59,286 bases of DNA from Photobacterium sanguinicancri (lineage in GTDB: Bacteria; Pseudomonadota; Gammaproteobacteria; Enterobacterales; Vibrionaceae): NCBI RefSeq assembly GCF_002265265.1, contig NZ_NOIF01000010.1, positions 1 to 59,286 on the forward strand. The letters are read 5' to 3'. Both the position numbers and the translations under genes were made by a program. Under the pieces are notes generated by a model that ran no database searches, had not been told where the DNA came from, and worked only from the letters and a program-made list of their open reading frames with translations. Positions 17,531 through 27,937 of the stretch are shown here, one piece after another (position 1 is the stretch's first letter; the number at the start of each line of letters is the position of its first letter).

Positions 17531-20116
17531 TTATGCTGTTGTGGACATTTGCGTTAATCGCGCACGTCGACGTTGATTCCATCCTAAAGCAATCAGCAAT
17601 AATAAAGTGGGTACAAAGACCCATTCTTTCATTGGCCTAACAGCCGGAAGGCTCACTTTGGTGATTTCCCAGTCGAAGTCGATTCCAGCCGCTTCTGCAG
17701 GGCTTCCAAACTCGATCATATCAACGAGCATTTTGTCCCCCTCTTGACGAAGCATCAGGCCTGTAGAGGCAATACGATCGTCTGGGTTCACAGCGGATTC
17801 ATCGAAAGGTAACCGCACATGTTTAGTAATGATTCTTCCTTCAAGGTTTTCTCCTGAAACTTGCAGCTCGATAGGTTCACCAATAGCGAGCTTATCAGTG
17901 GCATCAACAATGAGTGTGCCAGGCATTTCATGTTTCGGCGGGTAAACCATATCCCACCAAAAACCAGGGCGGAATAATGAGAAAGTAATAATTAATAGTG
18001 CCGCGACTTCCCACCATTTTGTTTTAGTAAACCACCACCCTTGAGTGGCTGCAGAGAAGGTCAACATGGCTATTACTGCGGATAGAACTGTGAGTAATAG
18101 GTGCCACCAAGAATCAATATTCATCATCAATAGCTGCGTATTAAAGACGAACATAAAGGGTAAGATTGCAGTACGAATGTCGTAGGTAAACCCTTGAATA
18201 CCTGTCCTTATGGGGTCTGATTTTGCGATTGCAGCAGCGGCAAAAGCCGCCAAGCCGACTGGTGGGGTATCATCGGCGAGGATCCCGAAATAGAACACGA
18301 ACAGGTGCACCGCAATTAATGGAATGATAAGCCCATTTTGCGCACCTAAAGTAACGATAACGGGAGCCATTAAGGTCGAAACAACGATGTAATTTGCTGT
18401 GGTAGGTAAGCCCATGCCCAGTATCAGGCTAATGATAGCCGTAAAGATAAGCATCATAATGATATTACCGCCAGAGATGAACTCGACAAAATCTGTCATC
18501 ACGAGCCCGATCCCCGTCAGAGTTACAACACCAACGACAGTACCTGCAGCGGCCGTGGCGACCCCGATACCAATCATATTTCGCGCACCTGATACTAAGC
18601 TCTCGAGTAAATCGTGAACGCCTTCCATCGCAGCATCTGGTAGTGTCTTTTCTTTGTTAAATAGCGCTAATAATGGGCGCTGTGTTAGCAAGATGAAGAT
18701 CATAAAGATGGTCGCCCAAAACGCAGATAGCCCCGGTGAAAAGCGTTCAACGGTTAGACACCACACCAGAACAACGATAGGTAAAAGGAAGTACAAACCT
18801 GATTTAACCGTCGGGCCAGGTTCTGGCACTTCGGTCAGTTCTTGATCAGGATCTTCCATAAGATGATCTTGATAGCTTGCCGAATAACGTACTAAGGCCA
18901 CGTAAGCAATAAGTACCACGACCGCGATCATCGGGGTTGCAGCTGCGCCAAACACCCCTTTGGTCCAACCGATACCATAATATACAGCTGCACTTATCAC
19001 GACTAAGCCTAAAATAGTGCCAGTGAAGGACAATAAGCTTTGTGCCATCGTCGGTTTGTAACGACGCGGAAGTCCTGACATGCCGGCTTTACAGGCTTCA
19101 AGGTGGACAATATAAAGCAGTGCAATGTAGGAGATTAAAGCCGGAAGTAATGCTGCTTTAATGACTTCAACATAGGAAATTCCTACATACTCAACCATCA
19201 AGAATGCAGCGGCCCCCATAATGGGAGGCGTTAACTGGCCATTGGTAGAAGCGGCTACTTCGACGGCGCCCGCTTTGGTACCCGGAAAGCCAACACGCTT
19301 CATTAATGGAATAGTGAAAGTACCAGTGGTGACAACATTTGCAATAGATGATCCAGAAACCAGCCCTGAGAGACCTGAAGCGACAACTGCAGCTTTGGCT
19401 GGGCCGCCGCGCATGTGACCGAGTAGAGAAAAAGCGACTTTGATAAAGTATGCGCCCGCGCCTGCACGTTCTAACATGGCACCAAATAGCACAAACAAAA
19501 AGACGAATGAGGTTGAAACCCCTAATGCAACCCCGAATACCCCTTCTGTGGTGAGCCACAAGTGTGACATCGCTTTATTGAGGCTAGCGCCTTTATGGGC
19601 GATTACATCGGGCATGTGTGGGCCGCCGAAGGTGTACAGCAGGAAGACTGCTGCGACCACCATCAGTGGTGGACCTAATGCACGACGGGTTGCTTCGAGC
19701 AGCAAAATCATTCCCGCAACCGCGACAATGATATCGACTTGGGTTGGGGCGCCTGAACGCTCAGCAAGACTGGTATAGAAAATATAGATATAAGCCGCAG
19801 CAAAGCTTCCTGAGAGAGCAAGTATCCAGTCAATAACAGGAATATGATCTCGAGGTGAGCGTTTTAAGGCGGGGTAGGCAGTAAAGGCTAAGAAAATAGC
19901 GAAAGCTAAGTGAACAGAACGGGCTTCTGTGTCATTTAGAATGGCGAAATTAAAAATAAATGGCAGTGGTGAAGCGTACCAAAGCTGAAACAGTGACCAG
20001 CATAAAGGTACAAACCATAAGATACGTCCGGCAAGACCAACAGGGTTCCTTGCCCCTGTGTCTGCCTGCGCCACCATATCCTGCACATCTGCCGACGTTT
20101 GCGTTGTCTTCGTCAT
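17531..20116 (-). CDS. TRAP transporter fused permease (DctQM-type), TAXI class, with DUF3394 tail
   Basis: 861 residues. The N-terminal membrane segments (about 30-190) correspond to the small DctQ-like subunit, fused to the large DctM-like domain (about 190-680) with repeated Gly-rich re-entrant segments such as G-L-V-S-G-S-S-I-A-N-V and L-G-M-G-L-P-T-T-A-N-Y. The final 170 residues, about 690-861, match the DUF3394 extension often found on TAXI-TRAP permeases and contain a soluble beta-rich part between helices. It uses an ion gradient for high-affinity uptake together with the binding protein encoded upstream. The substrate is not fixed by this sequence; the V. cholerae counterpart receptor binds glutamate-type ligands. 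Confidence 0.93.
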   Translation of the reverse strand: MTKTTQTSADVQDMVAQADTGARNPVGLAGRILWFVPLCWSLFQLWYASPLPFIFNFAILNDTEARSVHLAFAIFLAFTAYPALKRSPRDHIPVIDWILALSGSFAAAYIYIFYTSLAERSGAPTQVDIIVAVAGMILLLEATRRALGPPLMVVAAVFLLYTFGGPHMPDVIAHKGASLNKAMSHLWLTTEGVFGVALGVSTSFVFLFVLFGAMLERAGAGAYFIKVAFSLLGHMRGGPAKAAVVASGLSGLVSGSSIANVVTTGTFTIPLMKRVGFPGTKAGAVEVAASTNGQLTPPIMGAAAFLMVEYVGISYVEVIKAALLPALISYIALLYIVHLEACKAGMSGLPRRYKPTMAQSLLSFTGTILGLVVISAAVYYGIGWTKGVFGAAATPMIAVVVLIAYVALVRYSASYQDHLMEDPDQELTEVPEPGPTVKSGLYFLLPIVVLVWCLTVERFSPGLSAFWATIFMIFILLTQRPLLALFNKEKTLPDAAMEGVHDLLESLVSGARNMIGIGVATAAAGTVVGVVTLTGIGLVMTDFVEFISGGNIIMMLIFTAIISLILGMGLPTTANYIVVSTLMAPVIVTLGAQNGLIIPLIAVHLFVFYFGILADDTPPVGLAAFAAAAIAKSDPIRTGIQGFTYDIRTAILPFMFVFNTQLLMMNIDSWWHLLLTVLSAVIAMLTFSAATQGWWFTKTKWWEVAALLIITFSLFRPGFWWDMVYPPKHEMPGTLIVDATDKLAIGEPIELQVSGENLEGRIITKHVRLPFDESAVNPDDRIASTGLMLRQEGDKMLVDMIEFGSPAEAAGIDFDWEITKVSLPAVRPMKEWVFVPTLLLLIALGWNQRRRARLTQMSTTA

Positions 20117-20179
20117 GCATCATCCTTCTTCGATGGGCTGATTTATTCTTTGTTATAGATGTTGTGTTCTATAAAGCAC

Positions 20180-20203
20180 TATGCGCCGCAGAGGCGGCGC
20201 ATA
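20180..20203. repeat. 10-bp GC-rich hairpin between the TAXI receptor and TRAP permease genes
   Basis: The arms TATGCGCCGC and GCGGCGCATA with a 4-base loop lie about 40 bases after the receptor stop codon. Such intercistronic hairpins behind binding-protein genes typically stabilise the upstream message and give excess receptor. There is no T run. Confidence 0.75.
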
Positions 20204-20242
20204 GATTGGCAGCAAGTGCCTCTTAACTTTAGTTGAAAGCAA

Positions 20243-21214
20243 TTACTTTGGTAGGTAACCTTTTTCTTTGTAGTAGCGAACAGCTCCAGGGTGTAATGGA
20301 ATAGATAGACCATCTTTCACCATCAACTCTGGTTTTAGGTTGGCAAATGCAGGGTGTAGGCGCTTAAAGGTATCGAAGTTCTCGAAGACAGATTTAACGA
20401 GTGCGTAAACCACATCATCAGAAACATCTGTTGATGAAACCAGTGTTGCTGCAACACCAAAGCTGTTTACATCGCCATCGGTACCTTTGTACATGCCACC
20501 TGGGACTGTACTTTTTGCGTAGTAAGGGTTGTCGGCAACAATTTTGTCAATGACAGCACCTTCAGCAGGTACTAGTTTTGCGTCACATGATGTTGTTGCT
20601 TCTTTGATAGATCCATTTGGGTGGCCAACCATATAAATGAAGGCATCGATTTTATTATCACAAAGGGCTTGTGAACGCTCAGAGCCTTTTAGCTCGGAAG
20701 CCAGTTTAAAGTCTGCATTGGTCCAACCTAGTGCATCCATAACAACGCCCATGGTTGCACGGTCACCAGAGCCAGGGTTACCGATATTGACGCGTTTGCC
20801 TTTTAGATCTTCAACACCATTAATGCCTGCATCAGAACGGGCGATAATGTTGAATGGTTCGGTATGAAGAGAGAATACAGCGCGTAACTTTTTATACGGG
20901 CCTTGCTCCTTGAATTTACTCGTACCGTTGTAGCCATGGTATTGCCAATCAGATTGAACGATACCGAAATCTAATTCACCCGCTCGCATGGTATTTACGT
21001 TGTAAATTGATCCGCCTGTAGACTCGACAGAACAACGCACTTTGTGTTCTTTACGATCTTTATTTACAAGCTTACAAATAGCACCACCTGTTGGGTAGTA
21101 AACGCCGGTTACAGAACCAGTACCAATCGTAATAAACTCTTGGGCGTTAGCCATACCAGATGCGGCAAATACAGCCGCGATAGCACTAACTTTTAATAGT
21201 TGTTTCAATGCCAT
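20243..21214 (-). CDS. TAXI-family TRAP transporter solute-binding protein
   Basis: 323 residues from the ATG at 21214, which has AGGAAGGG upstream; the frame extends to 21247 without support. Signal peptide 1-24 ends M-A-N-A. The mature start F-I-T-I-G-T-G-S-V-T-G-V-Y-Y-P-T-G-G is the defining TAXI motif, and V-Q-S-D-W-Q-Y, N-I-G-N-P-G-S-G-D-R and the C-terminal P-L-H-P-G-A-V-R-Y-Y segments are typical. It delivers a periplasmic ligand to the fused TRAP permease encoded next. The counterpart beside argR/mdh in V. cholerae is, from memory, the glutamate/pyroglutamate-binding protein VcGluP (older name: 31 kDa immunogenic protein). Applying that ligand here is inference from context and similarity. 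Confidence 0.93.
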   Translation of the reverse strand: MALKQLLKVSAIAAVFAASGMANAQEFITIGTGSVTGVYYPTGGAICKLVNKDRKEHKVRCSVESTGGSIYNVNTMRAGELDFGIVQSDWQYHGYNGTSKFKEQGPYKKLRAVFSLHTEPFNIIARSDAGINGVEDLKGKRVNIGNPGSGDRATMGVVMDALGWTNADFKLASELKGSERSQALCDNKIDAFIYMVGHPNGSIKEATTSCDAKLVPAEGAVIDKIVADNPYYAKSTVPGGMYKGTDGDVNSFGVAATLVSSTDVSDDVVYALVKSVFENFDTFKRLHPAFANLKPELMVKDGLSIPLHPGAVRYYKEKGYLPK

Positions 21215-21247
21215 GTTTATCCCTTCCTCATTGTTGTTATCGTGCAT

Positions 21248-21264
21248 ATGGAAATGCTTTCCAT
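21248..21264. promoter_or_regulatory. Palindrome in the leader of the TAXI receptor gene
   Basis: ATGGAAA and TTTCCAT flank a 3-base centre, about 34 bases upstream of the receptor ATG. It would lie in the transcribed leader if the promoter upstream is right, so it may be an operator or an RNA hairpin. Confidence 0.4.
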
Positions 21265-21303
21265 CGTTGGAAACGGCATCATTGCGAGATGCAAATCATG
21301 ATG

Positions 21304-21332
21304 ATAATAGCAAAACTAAACCATAAGTTTAA
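21304..21332 (-). promoter_or_regulatory. Candidate promoter of the TAXI-TRAP-Usp operon
   Basis: On the minus strand a weak -35 (TTAAAC) and a good -10 (TATTAT) are 17 bases apart, about 90 bases upstream of the receptor ATG. Pattern match by eye only. Confidence 0.35.
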
Positions 21333-21477
21333 AACAATGTTAACGGTTTTGGTGTTTGGTAAAGAATAAGTAACAAATTAGGATGGGGAGAAATGTTTGA
21401 TTAATGTTAAAAATCAAAGTGTTGAATCGAAACTGTGAGGGGCGGTGGTTTTGTGTGAATGTGAGAGTTGTCTCACT

Positions 21478-21509
21478 TTATAACTGGGTAGCAGGCTACC
21501 CAGTTATAA
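21478..21509. terminator. 14-bp perfect inverted repeat directly after argR
   Basis: Arms TTATAACTGGGTAG and complement with a 4-base loop lie 4 bases beyond the argR stop codon. On the minus strand only a short T/A stretch follows, so termination efficiency is uncertain. Confidence 0.55.
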
Positions 21510-21513
21510 TGTT

Positions 21514-21984
21514 TTAATTACTATAATCAAACAGTTCACATACAGAGGCGTATAGGTCTTCAGTAGTGATGGTGTTTGTAGGAGTAATGAAAATAGTATC
21601 ATCCCCCGCAACAACACCAAGAATACCTTCTGCTTTACCTAAAGAATCCAGTAAACGGGCGATAACTTGTGCAGCACCTGGGCCAGTATGGATAACCACT
21701 AAGGCACTGTTGTAGCCAACTTCCATTACTAATTCTTTCAGTGGACTAGAGGTTGTTGGAACACCTAGTTCAACAGGAAGGCAGTACACCATTTCCATTT
21801 TTGCATTACGGGTTCGTACCGCACCGAACTTAGTCAGCATGCGGGATACTTTCGATTGGTTAATATTTTCGAACCCTTGAGCTTTAAGAGCATCAACAAT
21901 TTCACCTTGAGAGCTGAATTTCTCTTCTTTCAAGATTGATTTAAAAGCTTTGATTAGACGTTCTTGCTTATCTGAATTGCGCAT
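21514..21984 (-). CDS. argR: Arginine repressor ArgR
   Basis: Arginine-sensing repressor of arginine biosynthesis and cofactor for XerCD recombination at cer-type sites in E. coli. 156 residues, the same as E. coli ArgR. The N-terminal winged helix contains [11 protein letters not shown] and [11 protein letters not shown] (recognition helix, about 40-52), linked by G-A-V-R-T-R-N-A-K to the C-terminal hexamerisation and arginine-binding domain with H-T-G-P-G-A-A-Q and G-D-D-T-I-F-I. The start at 21984 matches E. coli; the frame runs on to 22032 without homology. It is divergent from mdh, as in other enterobacteria and vibrios. An isolated ARG-box-like sequence lies upstream (see intergenic entry). 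Confidence 0.97.
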   Translation of the reverse strand: MRNSDKQERLIKAFKSILKEEKFSSQGEIVDALKAQGFENINQSKVSRMLTKFGAVRTRNAKMEMVYCLPVELGVPTTSSPLKELVMEVGYNSALVVIHTGPGAAQVIARLLDSLGKAEGILGVVAGDDTIFITPTNTITTEDLYASVCELFDYSN

Positions 21985-22378
21985 GATTTTTAGTATGAAC
22001 AGGGACGAGGTAGCGTATTTTTGCATAAGCATGCTAGTTGTAGCAAACAGTGTTCATGGAAACTGATGTTCTAGTCACTATTACGGAAAATTATTAATCA
22101 TATTCGGATAGATTTAAGCATTATTAGGAGGGGGAGTGATTGGATTTAAACCTCATGATTGAGCAGACTAATCCATCTTTCTAGCACATTCTTTGCACCT
22201 TATGCGTGACTTCGCAAACCAAGTGGTGTTTGATTGTATTTCTTTTGGGCTTGCTATAACGTTTTAACCAGATTAATTAATTGATCATAAAGGATCGCTC
22301 AAAAGAATCATGAGACAATTAGTTAATGTGATTGATTTTGGTCTGAAAAATATACTTCTATCGTAAAGGAGAACGAAT
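21985..22378. other. argR-mdh divergent intergenic region (394 bases)
   Basis: No gene is seen. An ARG-box-like sequence (TGCAT-AAGC-ATGCT) lies at 22022-22035, 38 bases upstream of argR, suggesting autoregulation, but a partner box at the usual 3-base spacing is not evident. Close to mdh, TATACT at 22351-22356 could be a -10 element with a poor -35, and TAAAGGAG is the mdh ribosome site. The promoters are otherwise undefined by eye. Confidence 0.4.
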
Positions 22379-23317
22379 ATGAAAGTTGCTGTCATTGGTG
22401 CTGCTGGTGGTATCGGCCAAGCGTTGGCTTTGCTATTGAAAAACCGCTTACCTGCAGGTTCTGACCTTGCTCTTTATGACATAGCCCCTGTTACACCTGG
22501 TGTCGCAGTTGATCTTAGCCATATCCCAACACCTGTATCTATTAAAGGTTATTGTGGTGAAGATCCAACTCCTGCGTTAGAAGGTGCTGATGTTGTTTTA
22601 ATTTCAGCAGGTGTTGCACGTAAACCTGGTATGGACCGTGCTGATCTCTTTAATGTGAATGCCGGTATTGTTAAATCATTGGCTGAAAAAATTGCTGTGG
22701 TATGTCCAAAAGCTTGTGTCGGTATTATTACTAATCCAGTAAATACCACTGTAGCCATTGCTGCTGACGTACTGAAAAAAGCGGGCGTATACGACAAACG
22801 TAAATTGTTTGGCGTAACGACACTGGATGTTATTCGTTCTGAAACTTTTGTGGCTGAACTAAAAGGCACTGAGCCATGTAATGTACGTGTTCCTGTTATC
22901 GGTGGGCACTCGGGTGTAACAATCCTTCCGCTATTATCTCAAGTAGAAGGCGTTGAGTTCACAGAAGCAGAAGTCCAAGCATTGACACCACGTATTCAGA
23001 ATGCGGGTACGGAAGTTGTTGAAGCGAAAGCGGGTGGCGGTTCTGCAACCTTGTCTATGGGTCAGGCGGCATGTCGTTTTGGTCTAGCACTTGTTCGTGC
23101 GCTGCAAGGTGAAGAGAGTGTCGTTGAGTGTGCTTATGTTGAAGGTGATGGCAAGCATGCTCGCTTCTTTGCTCAACCTGTTCTTCTTGGTAAAGAAGGT
23201 GTAGAAGAAGTGATGGACTACGGTAGTCTAAGTGAATTTGAGCAACAAGCACTAGAAAGTATGTTAGAAACACTTCAAGGCGATATCGCGAAAGGCGAAG
23301 AGTTTGCTGCGAAATAA
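22379..23317 (+). CDS. mdh: Malate dehydrogenase (NAD+)
   Basis: TCA-cycle enzyme interconverting malate and oxaloacetate. 312 residues, as in E. coli and vibrios. The NAD-binding start [12 protein letters not shown] is at about 4-15, followed by D-L-S-H-I-P and the substrate-binding arginines in [10 protein letters not shown] (about 78-87). I-T-N-P-V-N-T-T-V (about 116-124) and the catalytic His in V-I-G-G-H-S-G (about 173-179) are intact. A strong ribosome site (AAGGAG) precedes the ATG by 7 bases. It is monocistronic, with a terminator 35 bases after the stop. Confidence 0.98.
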   Translation: MKVAVIGAAGGIGQALALLLKNRLPAGSDLALYDIAPVTPGVAVDLSHIPTPVSIKGYCGEDPTPALEGADVVLISAGVARKPGMDRADLFNVNAGIVKSLAEKIAVVCPKACVGIITNPVNTTVAIAADVLKKAGVYDKRKLFGVTTLDVIRSETFVAELKGTEPCNVRVPVIGGHSGVTILPLLSQVEGVEFTEAEVQALTPRIQNAGTEVVEAKAGGGSATLSMGQAACRFGLALVRALQGEESVVECAYVEGDGKHARFFAQPVLLGKEGVEEVMDYGSLSEFEQQALESMLETLQGDIAKGEEFAAK

Positions 23318-23352
23318 CGTCTTCGCGTAGAGCTTCTTGAATTTTATTAATG

Positions 23353-23379
23353 AAAAAGCGGCAGATCTGCCGCTTTTTT
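23353..23379 (+). terminator. Terminator after mdh
   Basis: The stem AAAAAGCGGCAG/CTGCCGCTTTTT is a near-perfect palindrome followed by T residues. The symmetric A and T tracts allow bidirectional use with the small convergent ORF. Confidence 0.92.
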
Positions 23380-23396
23380 ATGTCAATTCAAACGTA

Positions 23397-23588
23397 TTAA
23401 TAATAGCGATCACAGCCGGCATGAAGCTGTGGTTGATCTGGGATCTCTTCACATGACACCGTGGATCGTTGATGATCGTTTTGGTTTTCGATGATCACTG
23501 TGTTGTTGTTTGGATCGATGCTTATCACTTCTGCGATCTCATGTTGATGCTCAACCCACATACCTTGCTTTAAATCGGTAGCTTGCAT
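23397..23588 (-). CDS. Small hypothetical protein, 63 residues
   Basis: I do not recognise it. It has a convincing start (AAGGA 8 bases before the ATG) and sits alone between the mdh terminator and ispB. The product begins with Q-A-T-D-L-K-Q-G-M-W-V-E, followed by alternating hydrophobic strands (I-A-E-V-I-S-I, T-V-I-I-E) separated by N-N-N, and ends C-D-R-Y-Y. This looks like a small beta-barrel (SH3/KOW-like) module, but that is only a pattern impression. Two cysteines, no signal peptide or membrane segment. Codon use looks ordinary for the region. Real gene probable, function unknown. Confidence 0.6.
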   Translation of the reverse strand: MQATDLKQGMWVEHQHEIAEVISIDPNNNTVIIENQNDHQRSTVSCEEIPDQPQLHAGCDRYY

Positions 23589-23705
23589 TTCATAATTCCT
23601 TCTTACCTTTGTAAAAACGCACCTCAGTTAAGCGTTATACGATCTGAGTGCTGTTTAGATCATAGAAGATCCTTATTGAGCGAGAGAGAAAGTGAGACCA
23701 CAAAT

Positions 23706-23733
23706 AAAAAAGCCTGCGGTTAGGCAGGCTTTT
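23706..23733 (-). terminator. Terminator after ispB
   Basis: The stem AAAAGCCTGC/GCAGGCTTTT with a short loop is followed on the minus strand by T residues (plus-strand A run just before). It lies about 20 bases past the ispB stop. Confidence 0.88.
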
Positions 23734-23751
23734 AGTCGAAGGTATGTGCGG

Positions 23752-24723
23752 TTATTTATTTCGCTTCACGGCTAAGTGGGCGAGGGCGACCAATGCATCT
23801 TTGTAAGGTGACTCTGGCAGTGGTGAAAGCGCAGCAATTGCTTTGTCCGCCTCTTCCTCTGCACGTTGTTGAGTGTATTCCAGTGAGCCAGCTTGGTGCA
23901 TACACGCTAAAATCGCATCAAGCTTGTCCATACCATTGGCTTTCTCAATGGCTTCACGAATCATCGCTGCTTGCTCATCGTTGCCATTATGCATGGCGTG
24001 AAGCAATGGGAGTGTTGGTTTCCCTTCGGCCAGATCGTCACCGACGTTTTTGCCCATCTCTTTACCATCTGCGATGTAATCGAGAACATCATCGATAAGT
24101 TGAAAAGCCGTCCCTAAGTAACGGCCGTATTCCTGTAGCGCGAGTTCAATTTCTTCAGGTGCCTCAGCAATGATAGCGGCTACTTGGGTTGCGGCTTCAA
24201 AAAGGCGTGCTGTTTTAGAGTAAATGACCTGCATGTAGCTATCTTCGGTGGTATTTGGATCGTTGCAGTTCATTAACTGCTGAACCTCACCTTCAGCAAT
24301 AACATTAGTGGCTTCACTCATGATGTCGAGAATACGCAGTGAGCGTAAGCTGGTCATCATTTGGAATGAACGAGTGTAGATATAATCGCCAACTAACACA
24401 CTTGCCGCATTGCCAAATGCAGCGTTCGCCGTTTCTTTCCCACGGCGCATGTCAGACTCGTCAACCACGTCATCATGAAGCAATGTTGCGGTATGGATAA
24501 ATTCGACAAAAGCCGCTGCAGTTGTATGTTTTTCACCCTCGTAGCCAAGAGCTCGAGCGGCTATTACTGACAGCATTGGGCGAAGGCGTTTTCCACCTCC
24601 ACTGACAATGTAAAAACCCAGTTGGTTAATGAGTGCTACATCGGAATTAAGTTGTGCTTGTATCTTCGCGTCAACTTCCGCCATATCTAAGGCGGTAAGC
24701 GCTTGGATAGCTTTAAAATCCAT
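23752..24723 (-). CDS. ispB: Octaprenyl diphosphate synthase
   Basis: Trans-polyprenyl synthase that extends farnesyl diphosphate with isopentenyl units to make the ubiquinone side chain. 323 residues, as in E. coli. The first Asp-rich motif L-L-H-D-D-V-V-D-E-S-D is at about residues 81-91 with G-G-G-K-R-L-R-P at 43-50; the second Asp-rich motif Q-L-I-D-D-V-L-D-Y is at about 207-215, followed by G-K-N-x-G-D-D-L. It is divergent from rplU-rpmA across 279 bases, the same arrangement as in E. coli and V. cholerae. The window also carries ubiX, another ubiquinone gene, but not adjacent. Confidence 0.96.
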   Translation of the reverse strand: MDFKAIQALTALDMAEVDAKIQAQLNSDVALINQLGFYIVSGGGKRLRPMLSVIAARALGYEGEKHTTAAAFVEFIHTATLLHDDVVDESDMRRGKETANAAFGNAASVLVGDYIYTRSFQMMTSLRSLRILDIMSEATNVIAEGEVQQLMNCNDPNTTEDSYMQVIYSKTARLFEAATQVAAIIAEAPEEIELALQEYGRYLGTAFQLIDDVLDYIADGKEMGKNVGDDLAEGKPTLPLLHAMHNGNDEQAAMIREAIEKANGMDKLDAILACMHQAGSLEYTQQRAEEEADKAIAALSPLPESPYKDALVALAHLAVKRNK

Positions 24724-25002
24724 TAATACATCCAGCTAAAAGAGACCCCGCAAAGGCGGAAAGTTATTTTTAATTGATGCCCGAATATTACACAAAAATG
24801 TGGTATCTTCCTAACCTCTAAGGGGGTGAATCACGTGACTTTCGTTTGTGAATAGCTTTTCGCCAATTTTTTTGTTTAATCGCTTGCCAGAAGATGCGAT
24901 TTCACGTAACATTCGCGCCCTATTGATGACAAGATTAAGCGCATACCCATTGCCCAATATTTAACCGTGGCAGATGGCCTATGCGGAAAAGCGGAGTAAG
25001 AC

Positions 25003-25314
25003 ATGTACGCTGTTTTCCAAAGTGGTGGTAAACAACACCGAGTGAGCGAAGGCCAAACCTTACGCTTGGAAAAACTAGACGCAGAAACTGGCGCAAACGT
25101 TGAGTTTGACAGTGTTCTTCTAGTAGCTAACGGTGAAGAAGTTACCGTTGGTGCACCTTTCGTAGCTGGCGGTAAAGTAACAGCTGAAGTTGTTACACAC
25201 GGTCGTGGCGATAAAATTAAAGTCGTTAAGTTCCGTCGCCGTAAGCATTCTCGTAAGCAAATGGGCCACCGTCAGTGGTTCACTGAAGTCAAAATTACTG
25301 GCATCAGCGCTTAA
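25003..25314 (+). CDS. rplU: 50S ribosomal protein L21
   Basis: 103 residues, the same as E. coli L21, starting [14 protein letters not shown] and ending in the basic [15 protein letters not shown] segment plus F-T-x-V-K-I-T-G-I. It binds 23S rRNA with L20. It is first of a two-gene operon with rpmA, 17 bases apart; cgtA follows after an inserted DMT transporter gene and a terminator. Codon use is biased to common codons (many GGT, CGT, GTA), as expected for a highly expressed gene. Confidence 0.98.
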   Translation: MYAVFQSGGKQHRVSEGQTLRLEKLDAETGANVEFDSVLLVANGEEVTVGAPFVAGGKVTAEVVTHGRGDKIKVVKFRRRKHSRKQMGHRQWFTEVKITGISA

Positions 25315-25328
25315 TAACAGGAGAATAA

Positions 25329-25589
<261 letters not shown>

Positions 25590-25609
25590 TTTAGCCTCGT
25601 AATGAATAT

Positions 25610-25638
25610 CAAAGCCCTGCCAATTGGCGGGGCTTTTT
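25610..25638 (+). terminator. Terminator after rplU-rpmA
   Basis: The stem AAAGCCCTGCC/GGCGGGGCTTT (one G-T pair) with an AATT-centred loop is followed by T residues. Confidence 0.88.
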
Positions 25639-25720
25639 ATTATGTCGGTGTTTATTTTGATGCGTGAGCTTGGCTCTGCTGATGATAAATACATGATATA
25701 AGTCACATTGAGGGGTCTGT

Positions 25721-26650
25721 ATGTCGAGTAAAAACACGACAATAGGCATCGCTTTGGCGCTAACCACCGCTGTATTTTGGGGGGCGCTACCTATTGCGAT
25801 GAAGCAGGCTGTCGAAGTGATGTCACCTTTTACTATCGTTTGGTATCGCTTTCTTACGGCCTCTATTGGGCTTGGGTTGATATTAGGCTTTCGTAAACAA
25901 CTACCTACGCGGTTAGTAGGTGGCAAAAGCAGTGCCGTTATTCTCATATTAGCGAGCATTGGCCTTGCTGGAAACTTTGTTCTTTTCAATAGTGCGCTAG
26001 AATATTTACATCCCCCCGTTGTTCAAGTGATCATCCAATTGGCACCCGTGATCTTGTTGATCTCCAGTGCTTGGGTGTTTAAAGAAAAACTTGGGGTCCA
26101 CCAGATTTTAGGGGTGGGGTGCTTACTTCTTGGTTTGCTATTGTTCTTTAATGAACGCTTGTTAGAACTGTTCACTAGTTTTACTGGTTATACAGTTGGC
26201 GTATCATTAGCAGTGTTAGCCGCCTTAGTTTGGGTGGTGTATGGGCTTGCCCAAAAGCAGTTGTTAAAGCACTACAGTTCTGCACAGATCTTATTAATGA
26301 TCTACGTTATTTGTGCCGTCATGCTGACACCGATGGCAGAGCCAGAGCAACTGTTACTAATGGATTCGAGACAGCTAGGCATGTTGATGTTTTGCTGTAT
26401 AAATACGCTTGTCGGTTACGGTGCATTTGCAGAAGCAATGGCACGCTGGCAGGCATCGCAAGTGAGCGCAGTGATAACTTTAGCTCCCTTGTTTACGATC
26501 ATATTTGTTGATTTAGCTAGCCTTGTTTGGCCGCAATTTTTTGTGGCTGCACCTTTGAATATTCTTGGGTATCTAGGCGCCTTGGTTGTCGTGAGCGGTG
26601 CTATGTTTTGTGCTATTGGGCATAAATTCATCCGACAGCGTAATGTGTAA
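25721..26650 (+). CDS. EamA/DMT-superfamily transporter (drug/metabolite exporter family)
   Basis: 309 residues forming about ten hydrophobic helices in two EamA repeats (about 8-145 and 160-300). The first repeat opens with A-L-T-T-A-V-F-W-G-A-L-P-I and has F-x-I-V-W-Y-R-F, a common EamA signature. The protein is an inner-membrane carrier; substrates in this family range from amino acids to drugs and nucleotide sugars and cannot be named here. It lies between rpmA and cgtA, each side separated by its own spacing, with a terminator upstream, so it probably has its own promoter. Such an EamA gene at the rpmA-cgtA junction is also seen in E. coli (yhbE). Confidence 0.9.
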   Translation: MSSKNTTIGIALALTTAVFWGALPIAMKQAVEVMSPFTIVWYRFLTASIGLGLILGFRKQLPTRLVGGKSSAVILILASIGLAGNFVLFNSALEYLHPPVVQVIIQLAPVILLISSAWVFKEKLGVHQILGVGCLLLGLLLFFNERLLELFTSFTGYTVGVSLAVLAALVWVVYGLAQKQLLKHYSSAQILLMIYVICAVMLTPMAEPEQLLLMDSRQLGMLMFCCINTLVGYGAFAEAMARWQASQVSAVITLAPLFTIIFVDLASLVWPQFFVAAPLNILGYLGALVVVSGAMFCAIGHKFIRQRNV

Positions 26651-26666
26651 CGGCTATTTGCAATAG

Positions 26667-27908
<1,242 letters not shown>

Positions 27909-27937
27909 TCTTTTATCTTGTCGATAAAATAATAAAC

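Noticed and set aside
22022-22035. ARG box upstream of argR
   Set aside because: One half-decent match (TGCAT-N4-ATGCT) without the usual adjacent second box; noted in the intergenic entry only, not claimed as an operator.
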